From JBFGFX01 sp965232455 (GTDB lineage: Bacteria; Pseudomonadota; Gammaproteobacteria; Steroidobacterales; Woeseiaceae), in the NCBI GenBank assembly GCA_965232455.1, contig OZ246981.1:1612001-1676000 (forward strand): DNA of 64,000 bases, read 5' to 3'. Below, piece after piece: positions 49,808 to 58,919 of the stretch; position 1 is the stretch's first letter, and every line of letters begins with the position of its first letter. The position numbers and the translations under genes were made by a program. Under the pieces are notes generated by a model. It saw nothing but the letters and a program-made list of their open reading frames with translations. It was not told the DNA's origin and searched no databases.

Positions 49808-50644
49808 GTGGACCACGGAACTCTCTATCGAATAGCCGCGTTTACCGATACGCCCGCCGGCGGAAATCCGGCGGGCGTCTGGATCGGGGACGCTCTGCCC
49901 GACGCGGCGACAATGCAGAACACCGCAAAAGCGGTCGGTTTTTCCGAAACGGCGTTCATCGCCCCGGAGGACGGCAACGAGCGCACCATCCGCTATTTCA
50001 GCCCGGAAGCGGAGGTTTCGTTCTGCGGTCACGCGACAATCGCAACCGGCATCGTGCTGGGCGACAATTCCGGTGACGGCAGCTACTCGCTGTCCACGCC
50101 CGTCGGAGTCGTCCCCGTCACGGTAAGCAGTTCCGGTGGCGCCCGTAAAGCGTCTCTGACGTCCGTCGAGCCGAAACATGAGCCTGCGTCCTCCGTTCTC
50201 GTCGCGGCGACGCTGGACTCACTCGGCTGGCGAACCGATGAGCTGGATTCTTCCATTCCGCCGGCGCGGGCGTACGCGGGCGCGTGGCATCTGGTGCTTG
50301 CCGTCCGCGACCGTGAGCGACTGGCCCGGCTGGACTACGATTTCGAGTCACTCAAACGCATCATGCTGGAGGACGGACTGACTACCCTGCAGCTTGTCTG
50401 GCGCGAGCGGCCGGACCTATACCACGCACGAAACCCGTTTCCGGTCGGCGGCGTCGTCGAGGATCCGGCAACCGGCGCCGCGGCCGCGGCGCTCGGCGGC
50501 TACCTGCGAGACGGACGGCTGATCGATGCCCCGACCCGAATCACCCTCCGCCAGGGCGACGATATGGGCCGGCCCAGTCTGTTGTGCGTGGATATCCCCG
50601 CCGAGGGCGGGATCGTCGTTAGCGGCGGCGGGGTGCCGATCTGA
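49808..50644 (+). CDS. PhzF-family protein
   Basis: 278 residues with a GTG start at 49808. The PhzF fold is clear: YRIAAFTDTPAGGNPAGVWIGDALPDAATMQNTAKAVGFSETAF (catalytic-type Glu47), RTIRYFSPEAEVSFCGHATIATGIVL and VEDPATGAAAAALGGYL. Such enzymes are isomerases/epimerases; PhzF itself acts on trans-2,3-dihydro-3-hydroxyanthranilate in phenazine synthesis, but most family members have unknown substrates and no other phenazine genes occur here. It is bounded by palindromic repeats on both sides. Confidence 0.9.
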   Translation: MDHGTLYRIAAFTDTPAGGNPAGVWIGDALPDAATMQNTAKAVGFSETAFIAPEDGNERTIRYFSPEAEVSFCGHATIATGIVLGDNSGDGSYSLSTPVGVVPVTVSSSGGARKASLTSVEPKHEPASSVLVAATLDSLGWRTDELDSSIPPARAYAGAWHLVLAVRDRERLARLDYDFESLKRIMLEDGLTTLQLVWRERPDLYHARNPFPVGGVVEDPATGAAAAALGGYLRDGRLIDAPTRITLRQGDDMGRPSLLCVDIPAEGGIVVSGGGVPI

Positions 50645-50654
50645 CGTCGCTCCA

Positions 50655-50713
50655 GGACCCAGCTCGAATCCGATCGTAGCCGTCGCGGTTACGATCGGGT
50701 TCGAGCTAGGTTC
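50655..50713. repeat. Palindromic intergenic repeat (copy B), 18-bp arms
   Basis: AGCTCGAATCCGATCGTA (50661-50678) pairs with TACGATCGGGTTCGAGCT (50690-50707) with one mismatch; the stem extends outward by GACC/GGTT-type pairing. It sits between the convergent phzF and attH-like genes and touches the stop codon of the latter. No T-tract. Confidence 0.8.
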
Positions 50714-51887
50714 AGTCCGCGTAGCCGGTCAACTCCACGTAACCGCGTCCCCGCAGGGCCTCCCCCCCGCGCAGGCCGCTAACGTCCACGGCCCCCTCCC
50801 AGTAACGCACGCTGGTCTGCAGCTCCTGAGCAGCCATTACCGGCTCTATCGAGAGGGAAAGGTCCAGGCTCGGCACGCCAATGCGCCAGCGACTCGGGTA
50901 GCGTCCGCCGAGCGGGCTTTCCCAATGATCGAGAACGTCGATGGATACGTCGTCATAGCGCAGATGTTGCGTACGTCCGGACGGCGCGACAAACGTTCCC
51001 GCACTCATCAGGTCCTGCGTTCCATCGAGCTTGCGAATGCTGTAGAACATCAGCTCGCTGTCGTCGTCGAGCTGGAGCGCAAACCAGTCCCAGCCCGATT
51101 GATCCTGCGACAGCGCGCTGCTCCCCCATTCCCGATCCAGCCAGGACAATCCGCTGACCTCGAACCTGCGGTCGCCGATCCGCACCGTGCCATCGCTCTG
51201 CAGGCGGGTCATGGAATAATAATAAGAGGCGTTGCCGGGTTCGGCGGATTTTTGCGAGAGCCCGTTAACGCCGTTCAGGACCGGCCTTTTTTTCGACGTC
51301 AACGACAGATCGATCGCGAATTCATCGTCCGCCGCTTGCAGGCGCCACGACGCGACGTCCGCCGTCCCGGCGGCGCCGGACTCCTCACCGATTTGCCAAT
51401 CCTCCAGCCATACGCGAAACGGCGCCGAGCTTGCACCCGCCAGTCCCATGCTGCCCCGTGAATAACGCTCGGCGACGTAAAACTCGTCGCGACGAACGTC
51501 GCTTATCGCGAAGTGACCGATGTAAACCTGGTTGCTGCGCCACGCCGACGCGGCAGCCGGAGCGGCGGGCGTCAGTAAAAACCGAAACAGGGTCAGCTCG
51601 AAGCCCAGACGCTCTCCGCTAACCGCGTCCAGGTTGCCGGTCACGTACCACCATTCGTTGCGGTACTCGGGATGCGGACCGTGGTCCTCGGGGAAGCGGA
51701 ATTGGCGCGGCTCGACGACCCGCGGGTAACTCTGCTCCGAGTCGCTGCCCAGCAAGCCGGCGAGTCGGGATGATCCCGGCACCGGCTCTTCCGCCGGCGG
51801 CGGCGCGGGCGCCGGCAAGTCCGCGAGCAATGTCCAATAGACAGCAGAAAAAACAATTAAAACAATGATTAATAAACTTTTCCTCAT
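50712..51887 (-). CDS. AttH-type lipocalin-like exported/anchored protein
   Basis: 391 residues from ATG 51887, which is 1 base after the permease stop. An N-terminal hydrophobic segment (~4-24) anchors or exports it. The AttH/CrtC-like domain shows FPEDHGPHPEYRNEWWYVTGNLDA, FELTLFRFLLTP, NQVYIGHFAISDV, YYSMTRLQSDGTVRIGDRRFEVSGLSWLDREWGSSALSQDQSGWDWFALQLDD and the terminal WEGAVDVSG...GRGYVELTGYA. The family binds hydrophobic molecules; in the att-type operon it follows an FtsX permease and ABC ATPase, as here. Likely works with that transporter in lipid or lipophile traffic across the envelope (inference). Confidence 0.87.
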   Translation of the reverse strand: MRKSLLIIVLIVFSAVYWTLLADLPAPAPPPAEEPVPGSSRLAGLLGSDSEQSYPRVVEPRQFRFPEDHGPHPEYRNEWWYVTGNLDAVSGERLGFELTLFRFLLTPAAPAAASAWRSNQVYIGHFAISDVRRDEFYVAERYSRGSMGLAGASSAPFRVWLEDWQIGEESGAAGTADVASWRLQAADDEFAIDLSLTSKKRPVLNGVNGLSQKSAEPGNASYYYSMTRLQSDGTVRIGDRRFEVSGLSWLDREWGSSALSQDQSGWDWFALQLDDDSELMFYSIRKLDGTQDLMSAGTFVAPSGRTQHLRYDDVSIDVLDHWESPLGGRYPSRWRIGVPSLDLSLSIEPVMAAQELQTSVRYWEGAVDVSGLRGGEALRGRGYVELTGYAD

Positions 51888-51888
51888 G

Positions 51889-54429
51889 TTATTCTTCACG
51901 CATTGCCGAGGCCGGAGTGCTGCTGGCCGCGCGGTAGGCGGGATACAGGCCGGCAATCACGGCCGCGACGACCGCCAGCGCCAGCGCGTTGAGCAGGATC
52001 GCCGGATCGATGGTGACGTCCATTTGCCAGCCGAAAGAGCGCCGGTTGATGACGTCGATCAATACCCATGCCATGACCAATCCCAGCGGGATTGCCGCAA
52101 CGCCGCTCAACAGGCCGATGATGCCCGTTTGTAAAACGACCATGGCGCCAAGTTGGCCCGGAGTCATTCCCAGTGCGCGTAATACGGCGAGTTCGCGTGC
52201 GCGTTCCAGCTGCAACGCGAGCATGGCGCCGAGAATGCCGATGATGGCAACGCCGACAGCCAACCAGTAGAGCACATCGGTGATGACAAACGTTCGGTCG
52301 AATATGCTCAGCGAAATGTTCTTCAAGGCCTGATTGGAACTCATCCGCAGCGACTGACGTCCGGCGCTCAGCGCGCGCACGCTTGACATGACCTCCTCGG
52401 CATCTGCATCGTCGTGGAGGTAGAGTCCCATCGAGTCGATACCGTCGTCCGACCAGAATCGATCATAGGTCGCGCGGCTCATCATTACCGCACCCTGATT
52501 GGCGTCGTAGCTGCGATAGGTTGCCGCGATCGTGAACTCCCGTGGCCCCGTATCCGTCGCCAGCAGCACGCGATCACCACGGGAAACGCCGTTTCGATAG
52601 GCGTAGGGATCCGAAACGAACACCGCCTGCCGTTCCTCGAATGCCCTCCACGCCGCTTCCGGGTCCGCATCGAGCAGTTCGGTGCCGGCAAAACTCCGAC
52701 TCGCCATGGACACGGCGATGACGCGTGTCCTGCCCGCGTCTGACTCAATCCATCCACGTCGGCTGCTGCTGTGCTCCACAATACCGTCGAGTTCGACGAT
52801 GTCGTCGAACAGCGCCCGGTCGATCGACCCCGACGGCACGCCGACATAAACGTCCGATTGCAGCGATTTACCCAGCCACTCGCCGACCGCTCCCCGGAAG
52901 CTGTCGACCATGATACTGACCCCGACGGTGGCCGAGACGGCGACGGCCAGCGCCACTATGGCCACGCCGGTCCGCGACAGCGAGGCTCGGATACCGTCCA
53001 CGGCCAGGCGCGTGGCGGTGCCGCCGATGCGGGCCGCGAGCGCGGACGTGATCCTCGCCAGATGGCTCACGGCAAGTGGAATACCGAGCGCAAAGCCGAG
53101 AACCAGCAGAAACAATGCGGCCAGGCCCGCAACCAGGCTGTCGCCGGACAGCATCAGCACGCCGAGCGCCAGCAATACGCCGACGCCGCCTAGCGAAAGT
53201 AACACGGGCGCCAGGCGACCGGCGCGCCGCTCCAGAACCGAACGCGTCAGCGACAAAGTCGGCTGGAAGCCGGCGGCCTCGTAGGCCGGCACCGCGGCCG
53301 CTACGGCGGTAGCGCCCAGACCGGCCGCTAGTCCTTTGGCAACCGACCATGGACTTACGAACACGTCGGTTACCGCAAGCCGAAAGTACAGATCATTGAT
53401 CGATTGAGAGACCAGAACCAGCAGGCGTTCACCAAGCCAGATGCCCGCGACGACGCCAATCACGGCGCCCACGACACCCAGGACGACGCCCTCGCTCATG
53501 ATGAGCAGAAACGCTTGCCGCCTGGTCAGCCCGAGTGCACGGAATACGCCGATCAGCCCGCGCCGCTGAACGACGGCAAAACCCACGCTGTTGTAGATCA
53601 GGAAGACGCCGACCAGCAACGCAAGCAGACTCATCGCCGTCAGATTGGTCATGAACGCGGCCGTCATTTCGGACGTCGTCCGCGTGCGGCCGGCCGCCGA
53701 AAGCAGCTGGACGCCCGGCGGCAACTGTGACTCGAGCGCCGCCAGCGCATCGGGACGATCGCCAATCCGCACGTCGATGCGCGACAGGTAGCCGTATCCG
53801 AACCAGTCCTGCGCAGTCGCGATGTCCACGACCATGAGGTTGTCGAGCTGGACCTCGTTCGCGTCGGCCGCCAGCAAGCCGATCAACACCGCGGCGTGCT
53901 CCTTGCCGCCGGCGTTAACCGTGTATGACCGGTCAACCCATAATTCCAGCGCGGCCGCCGTATTTGCCGAAACCATTGCGGCGCCCGGCTCGGTCAGCAA
54001 GCGGCGAACCGATTCGAGGGCCGATGTGTCCCGCTCCTGCTCCGTCCCGTTGCGCGTTGCGCCGTCGGCGGGAGCACTAAAACTGCGAAAATCGCGCTCC
54101 GCAAACAGATCCACACCGAGAACGTTGAGCACGGCGCCATTCAGTTCGACATGACCTTCGATCACCGGCGCCAGTTCGCGCACACGACCGTCCACGCGCA
54201 ACTGCCGGTAAAGGTTTTCATCGACGCCCTGCGGCCCGCCCACGATCTGGTGCGTCGCCTGCCCGTTGACGGCGTCCATTGACAACAGGAACGCCTTGCG
54301 CGAACTCGTGTTGGCAAGATCGACTGCAACCATCACCGCAACGCCGATACCGATGCCCAGCAACGCCAGGCCCAGCTGCCAAGGGTGCCTCAACAAAAAT
54401 CCGAAACTGGCGCGATACAGTACGGGCAT
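51889..54429 (-). CDS. ABC transporter permease, FtsX/MacB-like, large form
   Basis: 846 residues. The N-terminal helix (~17-40) is followed by a large periplasmic MacB-type domain (~45-245), then FtsX-like membrane helices (NLTAMSLLALLVGVFLIYNSVGFAVVQRR, VLGVVGAVIGVVAGIWLGERL and others), a second extracytoplasmic part (~510-700) and a terminal FtsX block (VLYWLAVGVAIIGILGAMLALQLERARELAVLRALGMTPGQLGAMVV). Duplicated FtsX cores give a single-chain equivalent of a LolC/LolE pair. It starts 3 bases after the ABC ATPase gene and 1 base before the AttH-like gene, so the operon is tight. Substrates are likely lipids or lipoproteins. Confidence 0.9.
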   Translation of the reverse strand: MPVLYRASFGFLLRHPWQLGLALLGIGIGVAVMVAVDLANTSSRKAFLLSMDAVNGQATHQIVGGPQGVDENLYRQLRVDGRVRELAPVIEGHVELNGAVLNVLGVDLFAERDFRSFSAPADGATRNGTEQERDTSALESVRRLLTEPGAAMVSANTAAALELWVDRSYTVNAGGKEHAAVLIGLLAADANEVQLDNLMVVDIATAQDWFGYGYLSRIDVRIGDRPDALAALESQLPPGVQLLSAAGRTRTTSEMTAAFMTNLTAMSLLALLVGVFLIYNSVGFAVVQRRGLIGVFRALGLTRRQAFLLIMSEGVVLGVVGAVIGVVAGIWLGERLLVLVSQSINDLYFRLAVTDVFVSPWSVAKGLAAGLGATAVAAAVPAYEAAGFQPTLSLTRSVLERRAGRLAPVLLSLGGVGVLLALGVLMLSGDSLVAGLAALFLLVLGFALGIPLAVSHLARITSALAARIGGTATRLAVDGIRASLSRTGVAIVALAVAVSATVGVSIMVDSFRGAVGEWLGKSLQSDVYVGVPSGSIDRALFDDIVELDGIVEHSSSRRGWIESDAGRTRVIAVSMASRSFAGTELLDADPEAAWRAFEERQAVFVSDPYAYRNGVSRGDRVLLATDTGPREFTIAATYRSYDANQGAVMMSRATYDRFWSDDGIDSMGLYLHDDADAEEVMSSVRALSAGRQSLRMSSNQALKNISLSIFDRTFVITDVLYWLAVGVAIIGILGAMLALQLERARELAVLRALGMTPGQLGAMVVLQTGIIGLLSGVAAIPLGLVMAWVLIDVINRRSFGWQMDVTIDPAILLNALALAVVAAVIAGLYPAYRAASSTPASAMREE

Positions 54430-54432
54430 GAG

Positions 54433-55113
54433 TTACGATGCGTCGACCAGGCGGCCGTTGTGTAATTCGACCACGCGATCACAGAAAGATGCGACCGTCG
54501 CGCTGTGCGTGGCAACGAGCATCGTGCCTCCTTCCTGCCGAACCAGGCGATCGAGCAGGTCCAGCACGCTGCCCGCCGTCACGTCGTCGAGGTTTCCGGT
54601 CGGCTCGTCCGCAAGAATAAGGGATGGACGGTGTGCAAGCGCCCTCGCAATCGCGACCCGTTGCTGTTCTCCACCCGACAGCACATCCGGGTAACTCGCT
54701 GCACGGTCCGCCAGGCCGACGGCTTCGAGCAGGGTGGTGATTCTCGCCGTGGCCTCCTCGTGTTCGATGCCGTTGAGTTCCAACACCAATCGAACGTTGT
54801 CCTCGACGCAAAGCGTCGGGACGAGATTGAACGCCTGGTAGACGAAGCCGATGTGACTCCGCCGATACAAGGTCCGATCGCGCTCGGACATGGCCGTAAC
54901 GTCGAGACCGTCAATGTCGATGCCGCCGCTGTCGGGCTTGTCGATACCGCTGATCAGATTCAACAACGTCGACTTGCCGGAACCGCTGCGGCCGCGCAGC
55001 GCGACGCTCTCGCCGCGATAAAAGCAGGCGCTGACGGCGTCGAGCACCCGATGGCGCCGCGTGCCCTCCCGAAAACTCCGCGAGACATCACGTAACCGGA
55101 CCTGGATCTTCAT
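54433..55113 (-). CDS. ABC transporter ATPase, LolD/MacB-like
   Basis: 226 residues from ATG 55113 (an upstream ATG 18 bases earlier is in frame but less conserved). Walker A GRSGSGKS, Q-loop VYQAFNLVP, signature LSGGEQQRVAIARAL and Walker B LILADEPTGNLD are complete, and the H-switch follows in LVATHS. The QAFNLVPTL and DEPTGNLD pattern is that of the LolD/MacB group, which power FtsX-type permeases in mechanotransmission rather than import. The partner permease gene is immediately downstream. Confidence 0.93.
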   Translation of the reverse strand: MKIQVRLRDVSRSFREGTRRHRVLDAVSACFYRGESVALRGRSGSGKSTLLNLISGIDKPDSGGIDIDGLDVTAMSERDRTLYRRSHIGFVYQAFNLVPTLCVEDNVRLVLELNGIEHEEATARITTLLEAVGLADRAASYPDVLSGGEQQRVAIARALAHRPSLILADEPTGNLDDVTAGSVLDLLDRLVRQEGGTMLVATHSATVASFCDRVVELHNGRLVDAS

Positions 55114-55148
55114 TTCCGGCCGCCCGTCCACACCGCTCTCCGGCGCGT

Positions 55149-56069
55149 CTATTTGTCGACACCGGCGAAAAAGGCCACCAACTCCAGGATGAAGTAGTCA
55201 CGCGGAGTTTCCAGGAATGCCGCGTGGTCGCCACCCGGTACCGTGACCCACTGTTTGTGTCCGGTGCCGATGCGGGTGAAGAGCTTCGCCTGATTTTCCG
55301 CCGGAGCAAGCGGATCGTGTTCACCGGCGATTACCAGCGTCGGCATCGTGATCTTGGCCGGATCCAGTTCGTTGTAGTCAGAGAAACCGCGCAAATCGGT
55401 TTTTACCGGGTCCGCCGCCAGCGCCATCGCGACGTAGGTATCAATCGCTTTTTGCGAAATTGAGCCCGGGGTGATGAAGTCGCTGGCGGCCGCCTCGGCC
55501 GTATTCGTCAGCCGCTCGGGCTCAAGCCCAGCCGCGTCCGCCGGAAACCGGTTGTCCACGTCGTGCCAATAGCCGAACAGGGTCAGCGAGGCCATCGACG
55601 ACGGATTACGCTGCGCGGCGAGCTGCGAAATCGTCGAACCCATCGACCAGCCGAACAGATGCGGCTTCAACTCCCATTCACGCTCCGCAGCGATCCATTC
55701 CAAGACGATCGCCACGTCGTCGGCCGCTCGGCCGGGCGTCAACCAGCCGCTGTCGTCACGCGGCGTTTCACCGTAGCCGCGCAAATCGACCGCGTATACG
55801 GCGTAAGCTTTCCCGACCAACCCGTCCATCAGCGAAAGGTCCTCTCCATCGACCTGCAGATCGAAATCGGGAAGCGCACTCCAAGTGCGTCCGTGCACCA
55901 GCAGAACCGCCTGACGGGCATGCGGCGCGCTTTTCTCCCAAACCGCCAGCGGATGACCATCGGCTTCCACGGTATGCCGGACCAGTTCCGCGGCGCCGGC
56001 GTTGGCCGTGGCGAAAAGCAGCAGCGCTGCTGCAAGCATCAGGCAATGTCGATGGGTCGTTCGTGGCAT
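55149..56069 (-). CDS. Exported alpha/beta hydrolase
   Basis: 306 residues; signal peptide ends ANAGAAE (~27). The alpha/beta-hydrolase fold has VLLVHGRTWS (oxyanion), DLRGYGETP, nucleophile elbow GWSMGS with Ser142, Asp in AGEHDPLAP and His in GGDHAAF. The position 35 bases upstream of the ABC ATPase gene in the same orientation makes it the probable first gene of the transporter operon. Possibly a lipase or esterase whose product or substrate is moved by the transporter (inference). Confidence 0.87.
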   Translation of the reverse strand: MPRTTHRHCLMLAAALLLFATANAGAAELVRHTVEADGHPLAVWEKSAPHARQAVLLVHGRTWSALPDFDLQVDGEDLSLMDGLVGKAYAVYAVDLRGYGETPRDDSGWLTPGRAADDVAIVLEWIAAEREWELKPHLFGWSMGSTISQLAAQRNPSSMASLTLFGYWHDVDNRFPADAAGLEPERLTNTAEAAASDFITPGSISQKAIDTYVAMALAADPVKTDLRGFSDYNELDPAKITMPTLVIAGEHDPLAPAENQAKLFTRIGTGHKQWVTVPGGDHAAFLETPRDYFILELVAFFAGVDK

Positions 56070-56259
56070 TTCTTCGAGCCTTCATGACGGACGGCGGCGG
56101 TGAGATGATTCTAACGCCTCATGACGAACCGGCGCACGCGGCCATCACGATGGTCCGCACTCGGCGGTTCGCCAGTCGTGAACGTCGTGGCGAGGGTATT
56201 GCAATTCCACGGTCCGTGCTGAGCCAGCCGCGGATTTGAGAAACCCGTTGACGCCCGGG

Positions 56260-57009
56260 TCACCTGGCAATGCCCTTTTGCACTTCCGGCGAGACTTCGA
56301 TCCAGGTGGCCCTGCACACCGCCAGCGTCTCGCCGGCTGCGTCGAACAGGATCGCCTCGGCAAAATACTTTCGGCCTTCGCGGCCGATTTCCTTCGCGGC
56401 AACGACACAGGGCTCACCCGCCCGCGGACAGCGGCGAATATGGACTGCCTGTCTGCCCAACAGGATGACGCGCATGCCCGCCGAGGAACTCGAGGCATAC
56501 GCGGTCGGACAGTCCAGCGCGGCCCACACGAACTCCGGGCGCACGACGCGGTCGTCCCCCGCCAGACTGACGTCCGGCGTCCACGGCGCCGCCAGGACTC
56601 CGCGCCACTCCTCGTCGTTTTCGTCGATGGGCCCGACGTGGATGCGCAGGCCGTCGCCGCGATCGCGATGTGGGCCACAGACGAAACAGGTCGGCAGCGG
56701 GTGTTTGCTCGAATCGAACGTACGTCCCGCCGCCTCCTCGGCCGCCGCCGGCGACGGCGCGGCGATTTCCGGCACCTCGACATCGGCCGGCTGACCGACA
56801 CCGATGAGCTCCTCACCGTCGTACAGGGCGACGAGGCCGTCTTCCTCGGCGCGCACCAAAAGCGCTTTCTCGAGCGGCGGCGGTTGCCGCAAAGTCACCT
56901 CCGCGCCGCCATTGATATACGCGGCAATCCTGCCGCAGGCGTAGCCGCCGTTCGCCGAATTGGGCGGGCCCAGAAATCGCCGTTCAACGACCACGGTACC
57001 AAGTGTCAT
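56260..57009 (-). CDS. Hotdog-fold thioesterase-like hypothetical protein
   Basis: 249 residues, cytosolic. The N-terminal half has a hotdog-like PNSANGGYACGRIAAYINGGAEVTLRQPPPLEKALLV segment, and the C-terminal half has a second (FVWAALDCPTAYASSSSAGMRVILLGRQAVHIRR, then EGRKYFAEAILFDAAGETLAVCRATWIEV). Between them lies CFVCG, a possible Cys pair. The family is annotated as hypothetical or thioesterase-like in actinobacteria and proteobacteria. Its activity is not established. It is upstream of, and same-strand with, the exported hydrolase gene but separated by ~190 bases. Confidence 0.65.
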   Translation of the reverse strand: MTLGTVVVERRFLGPPNSANGGYACGRIAAYINGGAEVTLRQPPPLEKALLVRAEEDGLVALYDGEELIGVGQPADVEVPEIAAPSPAAAEEAAGRTFDSSKHPLPTCFVCGPHRDRGDGLRIHVGPIDENDEEWRGVLAAPWTPDVSLAGDDRVVRPEFVWAALDCPTAYASSSSAGMRVILLGRQAVHIRRCPRAGEPCVVAAKEIGREGRKYFAEAILFDAAGETLAVCRATWIEVSPEVQKGIAR

Positions 57010-57256
57010 GCCGAACTCCTCGCCGTATTTCCCATGGCGGCGTTACACGTCGCCATTTGGCGACAGGGCCCGCTATCCTATGCCCTGCCTGTCCCGTCAT
57101 GCAACGCCGGGGCTGTTGCGCGAGATTCGGCCACCCCGTGCCGCGCGTCCCGTTACCGCGGAAAAAACGGGCATTCCGTGACGCACCGCAGTGTCTCGGC
57201 CGCCGGTGAACCGGTATCATCGGCCACTGGTCAGATTCAATCGATAAGGATTTGTC

Positions 57257-58915
57257 ATGCAGTGTGACCTGACACTTCGCCCGGGCAGCGAACGCACACC
57301 GACCTTTTCACTCAGCCGCGTTGCGGCGGTATTGCTCGTCCTGTCTCTGGCCGCTTGCGGAGACAACGGCGAGGGCAACGGCTTCGCGGTCATCCCAAGC
57401 GGCGCCGGTGGCGGCGGTGGCGGTGGCGGTGGCGGTGGCGGCGGTTCGGACTGGACGGCCGGCGTATTCCAGCCAGCGGCCTCGTTCCAGGCGCGTTGCG
57501 CAAACCCGCGCGCCGGCAACGATCCGAACGGCTTTCCCTGGCCGGACGTGCAAGGCACGAGCACCGACGAGAACAATTTCCTGCGCTCCTACAGCAACGA
57601 TACCTACCTCTGGTACGACGAGATCACGGACCGGGATCCGGGCCTGTTCACGACACCTGCGTATTTCGAGTTGCTGGTCACCGAGGAACTGACCCCGTCC
57701 GGCACTCCGAAGGACAACTTCCATTTCTTCCAGAACACCGACGAATGGCTCGCGCAGTCCCAGTCCGGTACGAGCGGCGGCTATGGCGCGCAATTTGCGC
57801 TTCTCGACACGACGGCGCCCGACCGCGTCGCGGTGGTGGCGTTCACCGAACCGAACACACCGGCAACCGGCGCCACCGCCGCTTTGGTTCGCGGTGCGGA
57901 AATTCTCGTGGTGGACGGTGCGAACATCGCCGACGGCAACGCCGACGTGCTCAATGCAGGTCTGTTCCCGGAATCTCCCGGCGAAACGCATTCGTTTACG
58001 GTCCGCGATCCCGACGGCACGGAACGCTCGTTTTCGATGACGTCCGCCGTCATCACGTCGACGCCGGTGCAGAACGTGACTACGATCCCGACCGCGACGG
58101 GCGACGTCGGATACTTTCTGTTCAACGATCACATTGCAACTTCGGAGCTGGGGCTGGTGAACGCAATCAGTCAGCTCGACGCGGCAAACGTAAGCGATCT
58201 GGTCATCGACATTCGTTACAACGGGGGTGGGTTCCTCGACATCGCCGCCGAGCTTGCTTACATGGTTGCCGGCAGCGTCCCGACCGCCGGCCAGACGTTC
58301 GAGTTGATCCAGTTCAACGACAAACACCCGGTCACGGACCCGGTCACGCGCGCTGCGATTGCCCCGATACCGTTCCACAACGTCGGGCAAGGGTTTTCCG
58401 TCCCCAGCAATACGCAGCTACCGACGCTGGACCTGCCGCGCGTGTTCATACTGACCGGACCGGGCACCTGCTCCGCCAGCGAGGCGGTCATGAACGGTCT
58501 GCGCGGCGTCGGCGTCGAGGTCATCCAGATCGGCTCGACGACCTGCGGCAAGCCTTACGGCTTTTATCCGACCGACAACTGCGGCACAACCTATTTCACG
58601 ATCCAATTCCGGGGCGTCAACGCTCAGAATTTCGGCGACTACTCGGACGGCTTCTCGCCGGCGAACACCGGCGGAACCGCCGGCGTGTCGGTGCCGGGCT
58701 GCTCGGTTGCCGACGACTTCAGCGCGGCGCTCGGCGATCCAACGGAGGGGCGGCTCGCCGCGGCGCTGGAGTATCGCGCCAGCAACGGTATGACCTGCCC
58801 TGCGCCCAGCGGCACGGCGGGGCCACCGGGCGTATCCAAGCTCACTCTGCAATCGGACGAAGAACTCGTGTTACCGAAATCGCGGTGGCGGCAAAACCGG
58901 ATACTGCGGCGCTAG
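57257..58915 (+). CDS. S41 family peptidase, lipoprotein with poly-glycine linker
   Basis: 552 residues. The lipobox LAAC gives Cys34 as lipidation site after an unusually long N-region. Residues ~51-63 are a run of 13 glycines encoded by alternating GGC/GGT. A PDZ-like region (~170-265) is followed by the S41 catalytic core: DLVIDIRYNGGGFLD, TGPGTCSASEAVMNGL with the nucleophilic Ser after TC, and STTCGKPYGFYP with the Lys. Tail-specific (Prc/CtpA) proteases degrade or process envelope proteins. The stop is 4 bases before the next lipoprotein gene. Confidence 0.9.
   Translation: MQCDLTLRPGSERTPTFSLSRVAAVLLVLSLAACGDNGEGNGFAVIPSGAGGGGGGGGGGGGGSDWTAGVFQPAASFQARCANPRAGNDPNGFPWPDVQGTSTDENNFLRSYSNDTYLWYDEITDRDPGLFTTPAYFELLVTEELTPSGTPKDNFHFFQNTDEWLAQSQSGTSGGYGAQFALLDTTAPDRVAVVAFTEPNTPATGATAALVRGAEILVVDGANIADGNADVLNAGLFPESPGETHSFTVRDPDGTERSFSMTSAVITSTPVQNVTTIPTATGDVGYFLFNDHIATSELGLVNAISQLDAANVSDLVIDIRYNGGGFLDIAAELAYMVAGSVPTAGQTFELIQFNDKHPVTDPVTRAAIAPIPFHNVGQGFSVPSNTQLPTLDLPRVFILTGPGTCSASEAVMNGLRGVGVEVIQIGSTTCGKPYGFYPTDNCGTTYFTIQFRGVNAQNFGDYSDGFSPANTGGTAGVSVPGCSVADDFSAALGDPTEGRLAAALEYRASNGMTCPAPSGTAGPPGVSKLTLQSDEELVLPKSRWRQNRILRR
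57407..57445 (+). repeat. GGCGGT microsatellite encoding poly-glycine
   Basis: 39 bases of in-frame glycine codons, mostly (GGCGGT) hexamers. A gain or loss of whole hexamers keeps the frame, so linker length could vary between strains. Confidence 0.7.
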
Positions 58916-58919
58916 GTTG

